From Psychrobacter namhaensis (GTDB lineage Bacteria; Pseudomonadota; Gammaproteobacteria; Pseudomonadales; Moraxellaceae): DNA of 64,000 nt. The notes beneath the pieces were generated by a model that was given only the letters and a program-made list of their open reading frames with translations, searched no databases and was not told where the DNA came from. Positions 1 through 9,624 of this stretch are shown piece by piece. The DNA lies in assembly GCF_016107545.1 (NCBI RefSeq), contig NZ_JABASS010000015.1, forward strand, positions 1 to 64,000, in the 5' to 3' direction. The stretch's first letter is position 1; every line of letters starts with the position of its first letter. The translations under genes and the position numbers were made by a program.

Positions 1-6
1 GTGCGT

Positions 7-34
7 ATTATAGACGCTTTTTTTATCAAGTCAA
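7..34 (-). promoter_or_regulatory. strong sigma70-type promoter P2 leaving the left edge
   Basis: On the minus strand a TTGACT -35 box (29-34) is separated by 16 bp from a perfect TATAAT -10 box (7-12). An AT-rich stretch lies upstream of the -35 and a GC-rich discriminator follows the -10. Together with the similar promoter at 172-199 this looks like the P1/P2 pair in front of a stable-RNA operon. The gene it serves lies outside the window, so that target is an inference. Confidence 0.6.
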
Positions 35-171
35 GAAGTATTTTTTATTTAGTTTGAGGTTCTTTTCATACTCTCTATGAGTAGTAAAAGCCCTTCATTC
101 TAATAAAGCATTCTGAGTGGTTATGCAGTTTTACTGCCCCTTCAGTCTGCCTTCCCTTTCGACTGGGTGGC

Positions 172-199
172 ATTATACGCGCTTTTAATGTGGGGTCAA
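172..199 (-). promoter_or_regulatory. strong sigma70-type promoter P1 leaving the left edge
   Basis: On the minus strand TTGACC (194-199), a 16-bp spacer and TATAAT (172-177) form a near-consensus promoter, again with AT-rich DNA upstream. It has the same spacing as the promoter 165 bp further left and the same direction. No open reading frame lies between the two, so both drive something to the left of the window. Confidence 0.55.
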
Positions 200-380
200 G
201 CACGAAGTTATAAATAGTTTGATTTATTTTACTAGCAGTACAGCAGTTCCGCTTAACTATTTGTTTTAGTTAAAAAATTTATTTACGCTTGATGCTCCTC
301 ACCTTGTCTTTTAAGGAGAGATGGTTGGTTTACTGTCTCCTCTTATCAATATAAGTAAATTGACACCCACATTTGACCAT

Positions 381-415
381 AAAAAAAGGAACTTACCGAT
401 TGGTAAATTCCTTAA
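381..415 (-). terminator. intrinsic terminator after pssA
   Basis: Read on the minus strand, an 11-pair stem with one mismatch (arms 386-397 and 402-413) is followed by a run of seven T. It lies just over 20 bases after the pssA stop codon and would end the rlmJ-pssA transcript before the promoters at 1-200. Confidence 0.75.
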
Positions 416-435
416 TATAAAACGTATCACTGGTT

Positions 436-1332
436 TTACATCTTTGCTTTGATCGTAGTAAAAATACCTGATAGGGCATATATAACACCAATGGCTAAAA
501 TACCGACAGGGATGTCATAGAGCACGATGCTCATAATCAATACGCCAATAATAAGAACGACAAAAGGCACTTTCTTTTTATCAAACTCTTTAAAGCTATA
601 GTACTTAACGTTACTGACCATCAGTAAACCACAAGTGACTACCCACGCGGCAAATAAGAACATGACCAGCGTGTCGTACTGCCCTATCCATTCATTATGA
701 TCGATGGCTACCATCACCGCTGCAGTAACCAAGATGGCGGCAAGCGGACTGGCCAAACCCACAAAATACTTTTTATCAACGATGCCGACTTGCACATTGA
801 AGCGTGCCAAACGGAACGCGCCACAAGCGGTAAAGACAAAAGCACAGCCAAGACCAATACGACCTAATGGTTGTAGCGCAAAACTATAAATCAAAATAGC
901 AGGTGCCACACCAAACGCTAACATATCTGCTAGGGAGTCATACTGCTCACCAAATGGGCTTTGGGCATTGAGCATACGTGCGACGCGGCCATCTGCCCCA
1001 TCGAGAATAGCGGATAAAAAGATGGCCAAAGACGCTTTATAAAACTCACCTTGTGTACTCGCTAAAATCGAGTAAAAACCTGATAGCAGTGACAAGGTTG
1101 TGATCAAGTTGGGTGCTAAATAGACACCGCGACTGACCACCCGTTTACCTTCGGCAACCTCAGCCTCAATCACCTCAAATGTCAAGCCATCATAACTGTC
1201 ACTATCCGCTAAGCGAATATTAAACTCATGCTCATCGACGAAAGGCGGCTGGGTTGCCGCTCTGTCGTGTATTGGCCCATCGTTTAGCGGCGTGTTACTT
1301 GACTGGCTTTTGGGTGGTTGCTTATTTGTCAT
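436..1332 (-). CDS. pssA: CDP-diacylglycerol--serine O-phosphatidyltransferase
   Basis: This integral membrane enzyme makes phosphatidylserine from CDP-diacylglycerol and L-serine, the first committed step to phosphatidylethanolamine. The CDP-alcohol phosphotransferase signature is complete: D114-G115-xx-A118-R119, then G128, D132 and D136. Several hydrophobic segments follow (about 140-160, 165-185, 195-215, 225-245, 255-295). About 70 hydrophilic residues precede the first membrane segment, a long N-terminal extension for the family. The gene starts 26 bases after rlmJ on the same strand, so the two are probably co-transcribed, and a terminator follows the stop. This is the pssA type of Bacillus and many proteobacteria, not the unrelated peripheral enzyme of E. 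coli. Confidence 0.93.
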   Translation of the reverse strand: MTNKQPPKSQSSNTPLNDGPIHDRAATQPPFVDEHEFNIRLADSDSYDGLTFEVIEAEVAEGKRVVSRGVYLAPNLITTLSLLSGFYSILASTQGEFYKASLAIFLSAILDGADGRVARMLNAQSPFGEQYDSLADMLAFGVAPAILIYSFALQPLGRIGLGCAFVFTACGAFRLARFNVQVGIVDKKYFVGLASPLAAILVTAAVMVAIDHNEWIGQYDTLVMFLFAAWVVTCGLLMVSNVKYYSFKEFDKKKVPFVVLIIGVLIMSIVLYDIPVGILAIGVIYALSGIFTTIKAKM

Positions 1333-1358
1333 CTTAATATCCTTATTTACCGATATTA

Positions 1359-2234
1359 CTATTCACCAACTAGCCAGCGCACATTGGTCGCACTATCAGG
1401 CGTTAAATCTGGCGCGTCAGCCACTTTTAGGGCAGGCTGTAAAAAGCGTACGATCTCACGCGCATGATTATCAAACTGCCAAGGTGGATTGATAACGAGC
1501 AGTCCCGTCCCATTCAAGCCAACTGCGACATCATTTGGATAGATGTTTAGCTCACAAACCAGCTGACGTCTCATTTCGGTACGTTTGAGCTTTTTGTAAA
1601 ACAGCTCTACTGCCTCGATGTTTTTGATTGGATACCAAAGTGCATAAGTACCTTGTGGCCATTTATTATAAGCCGCAACCAGCAGGTCAATAAGGCGCGT
1701 AAAGTCTTTGTGCTCTTGCTCATAAGGAGGATCAAGGAAGATGAGACCACGTTTCTCTTTTGGTGGAATAACCGCAGTGATGCCCTCAAACGCATCACGA
1801 TGATGAATACCGATTGGTAATTTATGCAATTGATAGTTCAACGCGTCATATTCGGTGGCTTTGGCTTCAAACGCCTCACCGCGTACGCCGGCCTCAGGGT
1901 TTTTCTCAACATGATGAGCAATCCACCAAGGGGAACCTGGATAGACTTTATTGTCATAAGTAAATCTGGCTTGCTTAATGCCTTCCATATAATCTTTGAC
2001 AGCGGGGGGCGCTTTTTCGGTATCTGCTTGTAGCAACGCTTGGATACCGCCTTTGGCCTCCCCTGTCTTGCGTGCTTCTTCACTGCTCAGTGAGTACAGT
2101 CCACGACCGCCATAAGCGTCAAGCACATAAAAAGGTTTGTTTTTTTGCCCCAATTGATTGAGCAGTTGTACCAATAAAATGTGTTTAACCACATCAGCAA
2201 AGTTACCAGCGTGGTAGGCGTGTTTATAGTTCAT
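1359..2234 (-). CDS. rlmJ: 23S rRNA (adenine(2030)-N6)-methyltransferase
   Basis: RlmJ methylates N6 of A2030 in 23S rRNA using S-adenosylmethionine. The opening MNYKHAYHAGNFADVVKH is diagnostic of the family, which lacks the usual separate target-recognition domain. The catalytic DPPY motif is at residues 168-171, and DAYGGRG at 39-45 is the SAM-binding loop. Length (291 aa) fits; E. coli RlmJ has about 280. It is divergent from the oxygenase gene at 2376 and is followed closely by pssA, with which it probably forms an operon. The function concerns ribosome modification; the pairing with phospholipid synthesis looks positional only. Confidence 0.93.
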   Translation of the reverse strand: MNYKHAYHAGNFADVVKHILLVQLLNQLGQKNKPFYVLDAYGGRGLYSLSSEEARKTGEAKGGIQALLQADTEKAPPAVKDYMEGIKQARFTYDNKVYPGSPWWIAHHVEKNPEAGVRGEAFEAKATEYDALNYQLHKLPIGIHHRDAFEGITAVIPPKEKRGLIFLDPPYEQEHKDFTRLIDLLVAAYNKWPQGTYALWYPIKNIEAVELFYKKLKRTEMRRQLVCELNIYPNDVAVGLNGTGLLVINPPWQFDNHAREIVRFLQPALKVADAPDLTPDSATNVRWLVGE

Positions 2235-2375
2235 AATCTCAAAAGTTTAAATAAGAAAAATTACATCTATGGTAGCATAGGCAGAGTAAAAGATAATGTG
2301 GTTTTGGTAAGTGCTGGCAATAAAAAGACACTGATTGACGATATATTGACAGCTGATTGATAATAATGAGATGAA

Positions 2376-3131
2376 ATGACGCAGATTATTAGCAACCTTA
2401 ATGTGACAGAGTTGGTCGTCGATCATCCGATAGGTCAGGATAATCCACCCTCTCTGTTTGCAAACCGTGATAACGCGGGTCAAAAGCCGCCCACTCAGCG
2501 TGTATTGCAGTTATCTGATTTTGAGATAAATTGGCAAGACAAGCTAACGGACACACAGCTGGATAAGTTTGTCAGTGATGGCTGGCTAATTATTGACGAT
2601 GTGTTTGAGCCTAAAGCGTTGATGGCCTTGCAGGCGGAGAGTGGTTTTATTGACTACCGAGATGCTGCACTGACCGCTGGCGTTCGTATCAGTGATATTC
2701 GCGGTGACAAAATACGCTGGATCACTGAGAACTTCTTTGCAGGTTACTATTACTTGCAGAGTATTAATGCACTTGCCGCTTTATTCAATCGAAGCTTATT
2801 CGCCGGTATTCGCCATAGTGAAGCCCACTACGCCTGCTATCCTGTCGGCTTTGGCTACCAATGGCACAGCGACAATCCTGCTGGACGGGATGAACGCGTT
2901 ATCTCAGCGGTATTTTATCTCAACGATGAATGGACACTTAACGACGGCGGCGCGTTAGAGATCGTTGATAAGCAGGGTGTGCATCATAATGTCATGCCTG
3001 CCGCCAATCGGTTGGTCATATTTGACAGTGACCTACCCCATCAAGTGCAAATCGCCCACCGCCAACGCTACTCTATCGCTACTTGGATGCGCCGAGATGG
3101 TTTGGTGCCGTTTGTTGAAGAAAGCCCTTAA
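2376..3131 (+). CDS. 2OG-Fe(II) oxygenase superfamily protein
   Basis: This is a predicted non-haem iron, 2-oxoglutarate-dependent dioxygenase of the prolyl-4-hydroxylase-like fold. The iron ligands are visible as H164-x-D166 (in YQWHSDNPAG) and H222 (in SDLPHQVQ), with R231 in the expected place to bind the 2-oxoglutarate carboxylate. The first 50 residues are low in recognisable structure. The substrate cannot be told from sequence: relatives hydroxylate proteins or small molecules. It precedes dapE by 53 bases on the same strand and may share its transcript. There is no metabolic reason to tie it to lysine synthesis. Confidence 0.8.
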   Translation: MTQIISNLNVTELVVDHPIGQDNPPSLFANRDNAGQKPPTQRVLQLSDFEINWQDKLTDTQLDKFVSDGWLIIDDVFEPKALMALQAESGFIDYRDAALTAGVRISDIRGDKIRWITENFFAGYYYLQSINALAALFNRSLFAGIRHSEAHYACYPVGFGYQWHSDNPAGRDERVISAVFYLNDEWTLNDGGALEIVDKQGVHHNVMPAANRLVIFDSDLPHQVQIAHRQRYSIATWMRRDGLVPFVEESP

Positions 3132-3154
3132 CGCATCACTGACAAAAACTCTAA

Positions 3155-4402
<1,248 letters not shown>

Positions 4403-4430
4403 TTAGCGTAATATCAATTGTAGGCAATTA

Positions 4431-4464
4431 AAAAAGCGCCCTCTATGTAAAAGGGCGCTTTTTT
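4431..4464. terminator. bidirectional intrinsic terminator between dapE and the GyrI-like gene
   Basis: An 8-bp perfect GC-rich stem (4435-4442 with 4452-4459) with a 9-base loop is flanked by A5 on the left and T6 on the right. It lies between two convergent genes, so it can act on both strands. Confidence 0.85.
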
Positions 4465-4500
4465 ATATTTGTACGTAATTAAGAATACTTAACCCCAGCT

Positions 4501-5013
4501 TTACTCGATACCAATATACAGATCGACTTGACCGTACTCTAGATTGCCATCAATATAACGCTCAAAATCGACAGCAAACGTTCGGGTGTGCTCACAGTCT
4601 GCTGTATTGAAATATTCCCACGCCTTCTCCCACGCATTCATGACCGTATTTGGCATATTGCCTTTTTCAGAAAATACCAAATACTTGCCAGCAGGAATGG
4701 TTACCTCTACCACATTGCTAGCGTTAGCCGTACCGTCACTGTCTGACTGTTCCGCTTCGCCTTGCTCATTAGTCGTCTGCCAAGCAGCGACCACATCAAA
4801 CGCGCCTACTAAGTCGTCGCTCTCATAGTTATGATAAATACCATAAATGTCCTCACCTTTCTCAAGATGACTGACATGGTTCTGGTAAAATTTCTGCCAT
4901 AACCTACCTAATTTAGCCGTTTCATGGCTGATCTCAGCGTTATTGGTCGTACGAACGCTGATGCCGCGACAAGCTATGGCGTCGGATAGCTCTTGAATTT
5001 GTGATGTCATCAT
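4501..5013 (-). CDS. GyrI-like / AraC effector-binding domain protein
   Basis: A stand-alone small-molecule-binding domain of the GyrI-like (SOUL/BmrR effector-binding) fold. It resembles the ligand domains at the C-terminus of AraC- and MerR-family regulators, but no helix-turn-helix is present. Recognisable parts are IYGIYHNYESD in the middle, IPAGKYLVFSEKG, and the closing EYGQVDLYIGIE. Such solo proteins bind aromatic or cationic compounds and some inhibit DNA gyrase. Which role applies here is unknown. It is convergent with dapE and 61 bases downstream of iscX on the same strand. Confidence 0.75.
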   Translation of the reverse strand: MMTSQIQELSDAIACRGISVRTTNNAEISHETAKLGRLWQKFYQNHVSHLEKGEDIYGIYHNYESDDLVGAFDVVAAWQTTNEQGEAEQSDSDGTANASNVVEVTIPAGKYLVFSEKGNMPNTVMNAWEKAWEYFNTADCEHTRTFAVDFERYIDGNLEYGQVDLYIGIE

Positions 5014-5074
5014 GCAGCCTTTTCTATCTGTTTATTTAATTTTTATTTGTAGCAATGCTAAAAAGCCGAGTCGA

Positions 5075-5284
5075 TTAATCCGCTTCATCAATCCAATTCA
5101 TTTGAATGGCTTCTAAGATGCCTTCGTTTGATTTTTGTGGGTCATCATCAAAGCCTTCTAGCTCAGTCACCCAGCGATGCAAATCAGTAAAACGTATGTA
5201 CTGTGGGTCTGTCTCTGGGAATTTCTCATAAAGCTCAATCGCGATATCTAAGCTGTCTGTCCATTTTAATTTTTGTGGTGTCAT
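5075..5284 (-). CDS. iscX: Fe-S cluster assembly protein IscX
   Basis: A small acidic protein (69 aa) that binds IscS and iron and modulates iron-sulfur cluster assembly. The signature KWTDSLDIA at the start, then [19 protein letters not shown] and WIDEAD at the end match the E. coli protein closely over the full length. In most gammaproteobacteria iscX is the last gene of the isc operon. Here no iscS, iscU, hscA or fdx is next to it, so it is a detached copy, possibly with its own promoter in the roughly 160 bases upstream. Confidence 0.92.
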   Translation of the reverse strand: MTPQKLKWTDSLDIAIELYEKFPETDPQYIRFTDLHRWVTELEGFDDDPQKSNEGILEAIQMNWIDEAD

Positions 5285-5447
5285 AACGGTACCTTATTTT
5301 TTAGTCGTTTTAAAAATAGTCATTTTGAAACACGGTGTGGTCGCCTGAATATTGACGACTTGATGGACTCTATCCTACCAAAATTCAGCAAATGATTATA
5401 GCCAAGTTGTTTTACGACAGTATTTTTCGCTGTTTTTTCGGTGTTAT

Positions 5448-5987
5448 TTATACCGACTTAGTCGACTTAACAGCCACTTGGTGCTCATTCCATGTGGTAA
5501 TAACAGCCGTTAGCTGCTTCCCTGTCATATCTAGTACCTCTGGGGCCTGCTGCTGTCCTTTTTTATCCATCAAGACAAATTTGGTCATCCCCACGCTCAT
5601 TAACTGGTTTTTGACAAAGAAGCGATGTTCGACATACACGTATTTATGGTCCCAGCCCACCAATGTACTACTGACAGTCATCTTGTTAAGAAATTTGATT
5701 TCTTTTAGATAAACCATCTCTTGCATGGCGATCACCCAGTTTAAAGGTTTGGCGCCTTTTTGTTGGCAGCACGTCATCAGCCAGCGGGTAATATTTAGCT
5801 CAATAAAAGACAGGTAGCGATAATTGGGAAGATGATCGCGAAAGCCCATATCATGGGGCAACACACGATAATGACGAACTATCGGCGCGGTCAGGGTTTC
5901 TATACTAAGACTTTCTCTCACCGACTGCTGTTTGAGTTGCTGCTTTAGCAAGCTGGTCATAATAAAAAAACGCAGTAACATATTCAT
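5448..5987 (-). CDS. acyl-CoA thioesterase family protein (hot-dog fold)
   Basis: Predicted thioesterase of the 4-hydroxybenzoyl-CoA thioesterase-like (THEM6-type) hot-dog family. The core contains MGFRDHLPNYRYLSFIELN, where the DHLPN stretch occupies the usual active-site loop, then a beta strand region WDHKYVYVEHRFFVKN. An ATG at 5987 was preferred over a TTG six bases upstream because GAGAA lies in reach of it. Substrate is not predictable. The gene stands alone between iscX and the pnt operon. Confidence 0.65.
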   Translation of the reverse strand: MNMLLRFFIMTSLLKQQLKQQSVRESLSIETLTAPIVRHYRVLPHDMGFRDHLPNYRYLSFIELNITRWLMTCCQQKGAKPLNWVIAMQEMVYLKEIKFLNKMTVSSTLVGWDHKYVYVEHRFFVKNQLMSVGMTKFVLMDKKGQQQAPEVLDMTGKQLTAVITTWNEHQVAVKSTKSV

Positions 5988-6073
5988 GAGCAATTCTCTT
6001 ATTTGTATTCATTGTAATAAGCAATTATATAGGTGGCAATGTCGTAGGGGGCATCAATGTCGCCCACTTTAAC

Positions 6074-6103
6074 GCAAAAAAGCCACCTAGGTGACTTTTT
6101 TAT
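6074..6103 (-). terminator. terminator of the pnt operon
   Basis: On the minus strand an 11-bp near-palindrome centred on CCTAGG, with one mismatch, runs into six T. It begins about 20 bases after the pntB stop. The loop must open from the palindrome centre, so the hairpin is less textbook than others here. Confidence 0.6.
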
Positions 6104-6122
6104 TGAGCAACTGGCTTAGAGA

Positions 6123-7520
6123 TTAATGACCGCCGCCATTGATACTGCGCACCATTTCTTCTACCATTTTTTTGGCATCACCAAAGATCATCATAGTTTT
6201 GTCCATGTAGAACAAGCTGTTATCTAGACCAGCATAACCCGTGCTCATCGAGCGTTTGATAACCATGACGGTTTGGGCCTTATTCACTTCTAGGATAGGC
6301 ATACCAAAGATAGGTGACGTAGGATCGTCCTTCGCAGATGGGTTTACAACGTCGTTTGCACCAATAACCAAGACCACATCGGTACTAGCGAAATCTGAAT
6401 TGATCTCGTCCATCTCAAGGATATCATCATAAGGTACGTCGGCTTCTGCCAATAGTACGTTCATATGGCCTGGCATACGACCAGCAACCGGATGAATCGC
6501 AAAACGCACGTTGACGCCTTCGTCTTTTAATAATTCATACAGCTCTTTTACCGCATTCTGGGCACGGCCTTGTGCCATACCATATCCCGGTACAATGACC
6601 ACATTGCTGGCGTTAGACATCAAGAAGCCTGCGTCTTCTGCCGAGCCTGCCTTGTAGTTCTTAGGTGCATCATCACCGCCTGCTGCGACGGCTGACGTAC
6701 CCATACCACCAAACAGTACATTGAGTAATGAGCGATTCATGGCTTTACACATGATGTAAGACAAGATCGCACCTGAGGAACCAACGAGCGAACCTGCGAT
6801 AATTAGCATTGAGTTGCCAAGGGTAAAACCAATCCCCGCGGCCGCCCAACCTGAGAATGAGTTTAGCAAAGACACAACCACTGGCATATCACCGCCACCA
6901 ATTGGTGCAATCCACATCCAGCCAAAGATAACCGCAATCACTGCCATCGCATAAAACGCTGGGAGTGAGTCGGTAACAAAATACACCCCGCCAAAACCGA
7001 TCATTGCAATAAACAATAGCGCTTGTACAGGTTTCACCCAGCCGCCAACCAAGGTCTTGGCCCAGCTTTTTGCGGCCAATTTACCAAAGGCAAAAACAGA
7101 CGCTGAGAAAGTAATCGCCCCGATAAAGCAACCGATAAATAGCTCGACACGAGCCACCGCACCATGCTGTTGTTCAGTATGCAGCACTGTTGCCAGCGCA
7201 ATCGCCACCGCTGCCAAGCCGACAAACGAATGCATCAAAGCGACCGTCTCTGGCATTTGGGTCATTGCGACTGTTTTTGCCTTCCACATCCCAACGACGG
7301 CCCCTAAAATCATCGCGCCGATAATCAACCAAAGGACAGGGCCTTCTGCTAAAAAGAAAGTCGTCACGACAGCAATCGCCATCGCTGCCATACCGAAGCG
7401 GTTACCGCGAATGGCGGTCTTTGGACTAGACAAACCACGTAGGGTCAAGACAAAGAGAATAGCACCGACTAAATAGAACCAATCAGCATTGGTAGCAATG
7501 AAGTTTGTTAAGTCGCTCAT
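6123..7520 (-). CDS. pntB: NAD(P) transhydrogenase subunit beta
   Basis: PntB carries the NADP(H)-binding domain III and most of the membrane domain II of the proton-translocating transhydrogenase, which reduces NADP+ with NADH at the expense of the proton gradient. About nine hydrophobic segments fill residues 10-270. The nucleotide-binding domain follows, with the diagnostic [12 protein letters not shown] loop near residue 310 and [11 protein letters not shown] near 395. Length (465 aa) matches E. coli PntB. Its ATG overlaps the pntAB stop by 4 bases, indicating translational coupling in a pntAA-pntAB-pntB operon. Confidence 0.96.
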   Translation of the reverse strand: MSDLTNFIATNADWFYLVGAILFVLTLRGLSSPKTAIRGNRFGMAAMAIAVVTTFFLAEGPVLWLIIGAMILGAVVGMWKAKTVAMTQMPETVALMHSFVGLAAVAIALATVLHTEQQHGAVARVELFIGCFIGAITFSASVFAFGKLAAKSWAKTLVGGWVKPVQALLFIAMIGFGGVYFVTDSLPAFYAMAVIAVIFGWMWIAPIGGGDMPVVVSLLNSFSGWAAAGIGFTLGNSMLIIAGSLVGSSGAILSYIMCKAMNRSLLNVLFGGMGTSAVAAGGDDAPKNYKAGSAEDAGFLMSNASNVVIVPGYGMAQGRAQNAVKELYELLKDEGVNVRFAIHPVAGRMPGHMNVLLAEADVPYDDILEMDEINSDFASTDVVLVIGANDVVNPSAKDDPTSPIFGMPILEVNKAQTVMVIKRSMSTGYAGLDNSLFYMDKTMMIFGDAKKMVEEMVRSINGGGH

Positions 7521-7897
7521 ACATCGCCTCCACTTTCAGTCGTAACGACTGGTGATTTTTTTGCTTTAGGTTTAAACATCGCAAGCATACGCTCAGTCAC
7601 GGCAAAACCACCAAAAATATTGATACTGGCCAAAAAGACAGCAAAGGCACCAAGCAAGCTGGTTGGCGTAAATACCGAGCCGTCAATCGTGACGGTCTGT
7701 AGCATCGCACCCACGATGACAATACTGGATAAGGCATTGGTTACCGCCATCAAAGGCGTGTGCAGTGCCGGCGTGACGCCCCAAACGACGTAATATCCAA
7801 CAAAAATAGCGAGTACAAATACGGTAAAAATCGCTACAAATGGTGTGCTACTCATGGCGGCTCCAGCTGGCGCTGCAGCTAAAATAGTGGCTATCAT
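7517..7897 (-). CDS. pntAB: NAD(P) transhydrogenase subunit alpha part 2
   Basis: A small membrane subunit (126 aa) corresponding to the C-terminal membrane part of E. coli PntA. Four hydrophobic stretches are visible (about 15-40, 45-65, 70-90, 95-105), and [18 protein letters not shown] is the conserved membrane-domain motif. Having alpha split in two gives the three-polypeptide enzyme known from Rhodospirillum and Acinetobacter. A strong AGGAGG ribosome binding site lies just upstream of the ATG, 72 bases after pntAA, and the stop overlaps pntB. Confidence 0.94.
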   Translation of the reverse strand: MIATILAAAPAGAAMSSTPFVAIFTVFVLAIFVGYYVVWGVTPALHTPLMAVTNALSSIVIVGAMLQTVTIDGSVFTPTSLLGAFAVFLASINIFGGFAVTERMLAMFKPKAKKSPVVTTESGGDV

Positions 7898-7969
7898 CTA
7901 ATCCTCCTAAAATTTATTCGTTACTGGCAAATGTATGGTGACAACATGTGTAATGATAGGCCGTCAAAC

Positions 7970-9124
7970 CTAGCGCTTGGCAAGGCGTACTTGACTATCA
8001 TGCGTCACTGCCAGTGCACCCTGAATTTCATCATCCATGTCTATATTAAGTGCCAGCTCAGTTGTTGCAGCGTCATCGTGAGCAGGCGCAATCAAAGTCG
8101 TGATAAAGTTGACAAGGTTATTTGCGTACAAGTCTGAGGACTGCGCGGCAAGCATCGATGGAATGTTGGCCGCGCCAACAACACGCACGCCATTATCCGT
8201 GGTGATGGTTTCGTTAGGCACACTGCCTTCTACGTTACCGCCTGTGCCAGCAGCCATATCGATCAGCACAGAACCGGCCTTCATTTTGGCAAGAGTGGCT
8301 CCATGGACCAAACGCGGGGCTTGACGGCCCGGAATTTGCGCTGTCGTGATAACGATATCAGCGTTGCTCAAGGCTTTGTCCACCACGGCAGCTTGGTCTT
8401 TGATATATTGCTCTGAGGGCGTCCACGCATAGCCGCCCGTTGCTTTGGCCTTCTGGGCTTCATCTTCGCTCATCGGCACATCAAGCCATTTACCACCAAG
8501 GGATTCGACTTGCTCTTTGGCCGCAGGACGCAGGTCACTGGCTTCAACGACTGCCCCTAAACGCTTCGCTGTCGCAATCGCCTGCAGACCTGCCACACCC
8601 ACGCCTAAGATCACCACTTTGGCTGGCTTGACGGTACCCGCTGACGTCATAAACATCGGAAAAGGACGCGAGTATTCATTGGCCGCGAGCAATACCGCTT
8701 TATAACCAGCAAGGTTGGCTTGTGATGACAATACGTCCATATTCTGTGCACGTGACAGTGTGCGTGGTAACAGCTCCATCGCAAAAACCGTTGCGCCCTT
8801 GGCTGCATAAGTGTCAAGCTGCGTATTGCGATATGGGTCGAGCATGCCAATGACAATTTGACCAGATGTCAAGCCATCAGTCGCCGCAGCTGGCAAGTCA
8901 TTGACGGTCGTAATAATCTGAGATTGGCTGATGACCTCGGCGCTGCTGTTGGCAATGTCGGCACCCGCAGCCTGATACAGCTCATCAGCATAATACGCTG
9001 CTTGACCTGCACTTGACTGTATGACGACTTCAAACCCAAGCTTACGCAATTTTTTGACCGCGTCTGGGGTTAGCGCGACGCGGCTCTCGCTCGCGATATC
9101 TGCACTGATTACACCGATTTTCAT
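7970..9124 (-). CDS. pntAA: NAD(P) transhydrogenase subunit alpha part 1
   Basis: This soluble subunit is the NAD(H)-binding domain I of the transhydrogenase. Residues 1-140 form the first alanine-dehydrogenase-like lobe and about 160-300 the Rossmann lobe. The Rossmann lobe has ILGVGVAGLQAIATAKRLG followed by the acidic residue of EASDLRP that binds the NAD ribose. The mobile-loop region and GGNVEGS are present. It is the first gene of the operon. A 500-base gap separates it from divergent yaaA, and its leader contains a terminator-like hairpin at 9215-9257. Confidence 0.95.
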   Translation of the reverse strand: MKIGVISADIASESRVALTPDAVKKLRKLGFEVVIQSSAGQAAYYADELYQAAGADIANSSAEVISQSQIITTVNDLPAAATDGLTSGQIVIGMLDPYRNTQLDTYAAKGATVFAMELLPRTLSRAQNMDVLSSQANLAGYKAVLLAANEYSRPFPMFMTSAGTVKPAKVVILGVGVAGLQAIATAKRLGAVVEASDLRPAAKEQVESLGGKWLDVPMSEDEAQKAKATGGYAWTPSEQYIKDQAAVVDKALSNADIVITTAQIPGRQAPRLVHGATLAKMKAGSVLIDMAAGTGGNVEGSVPNETITTDNGVRVVGAANIPSMLAAQSSDLYANNLVNFITTLIAPAHDDAATTELALNIDMDDEIQGALAVTHDSQVRLAKR

Positions 9125-9214
9125 ACCGTCTCCTTACTTACGTCTAATGACTTTATTTACGTCTCAATGACTACCTTTAATACCCTCAACGCACATTCAA
9201 AAAGCACAGGGGAC

Positions 9215-9257
9215 AAAAAAACCTTTGGTCATATTTGCTTCAAGATTACGACCAAAG
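9215..9257 (-). terminator. terminator-like hairpin in the pntAA leader
   Basis: Read on the minus strand, an 8-bp perfect stem (9250-9257 with 9223-9230) and a 19-base loop are followed by seven T. It lies about 90 bases before the pntAA start. The neighbouring gene upstream runs the other way, so only the pnt leader transcript can reach it. It may therefore be an attenuator or the end of a short leader RNA. Confidence 0.5.
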
Positions 9258-9303
9258 ATTATCAATTTAATAAATGATAGCTACTTTGCCATCATGTCTT
9301 TTT

Positions 9304-9332
9304 ATTATAGAGACATCATCCGGCAACTTTCA
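9304..9332 (-). promoter_or_regulatory. candidate promoter of the pnt operon
   Basis: A perfect TATAAT on the minus strand (9304-9309) with a weak -35 (TGAAAG, 9327-9332) 17 bp away. Transcription would start near 9297 and pass the hairpin at 9215-9257 before pntAA. Confidence 0.4.
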
Positions 9333-9624
9333 TTGTCTAATGATGACCCACAAGTAAAATAAAAAGTTAGGCATTTACACCATCTGCATAACTTTTATTG
9401 TTATATTAAAAACTTTTATTTTTCTGATAAATGGTTAGGCTGATTCAATATCACCTCTCGATACTCAAAACCACCTTTCAAATGTTTGTAAATTTCGAGT
9501 AGAGCGCTAAAAAGTACAAAATAATGGTGCGTAAGATCAGTTAAGCGCGTGAGTATCGTATAATAAGAAAACTGGATACTTTAATAGAATGGTCGCCATT
9601 GACTCACTATAATAAGGAATAGCG

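Larger units (their letters stand above)
9125..9624. other. divergent intergenic region pntAA / yaaA
   Basis: Five hundred bases between two divergent genes. It holds the pnt candidate promoter and leader hairpin on the minus strand, and near yaaA a plus-strand TATAAT at 9559-9564 with no clear -35 box. The middle (9360-9530) is AT-rich, with no reading frame or RNA structure that I recognise. Confidence 0.5.

Noticed and set aside
2247..2483. Minus-strand frame between rlmJ and the oxygenase gene
   Set aside because: Half of it is antisense to the oxygenase start; composition is that of random AT-rich DNA.
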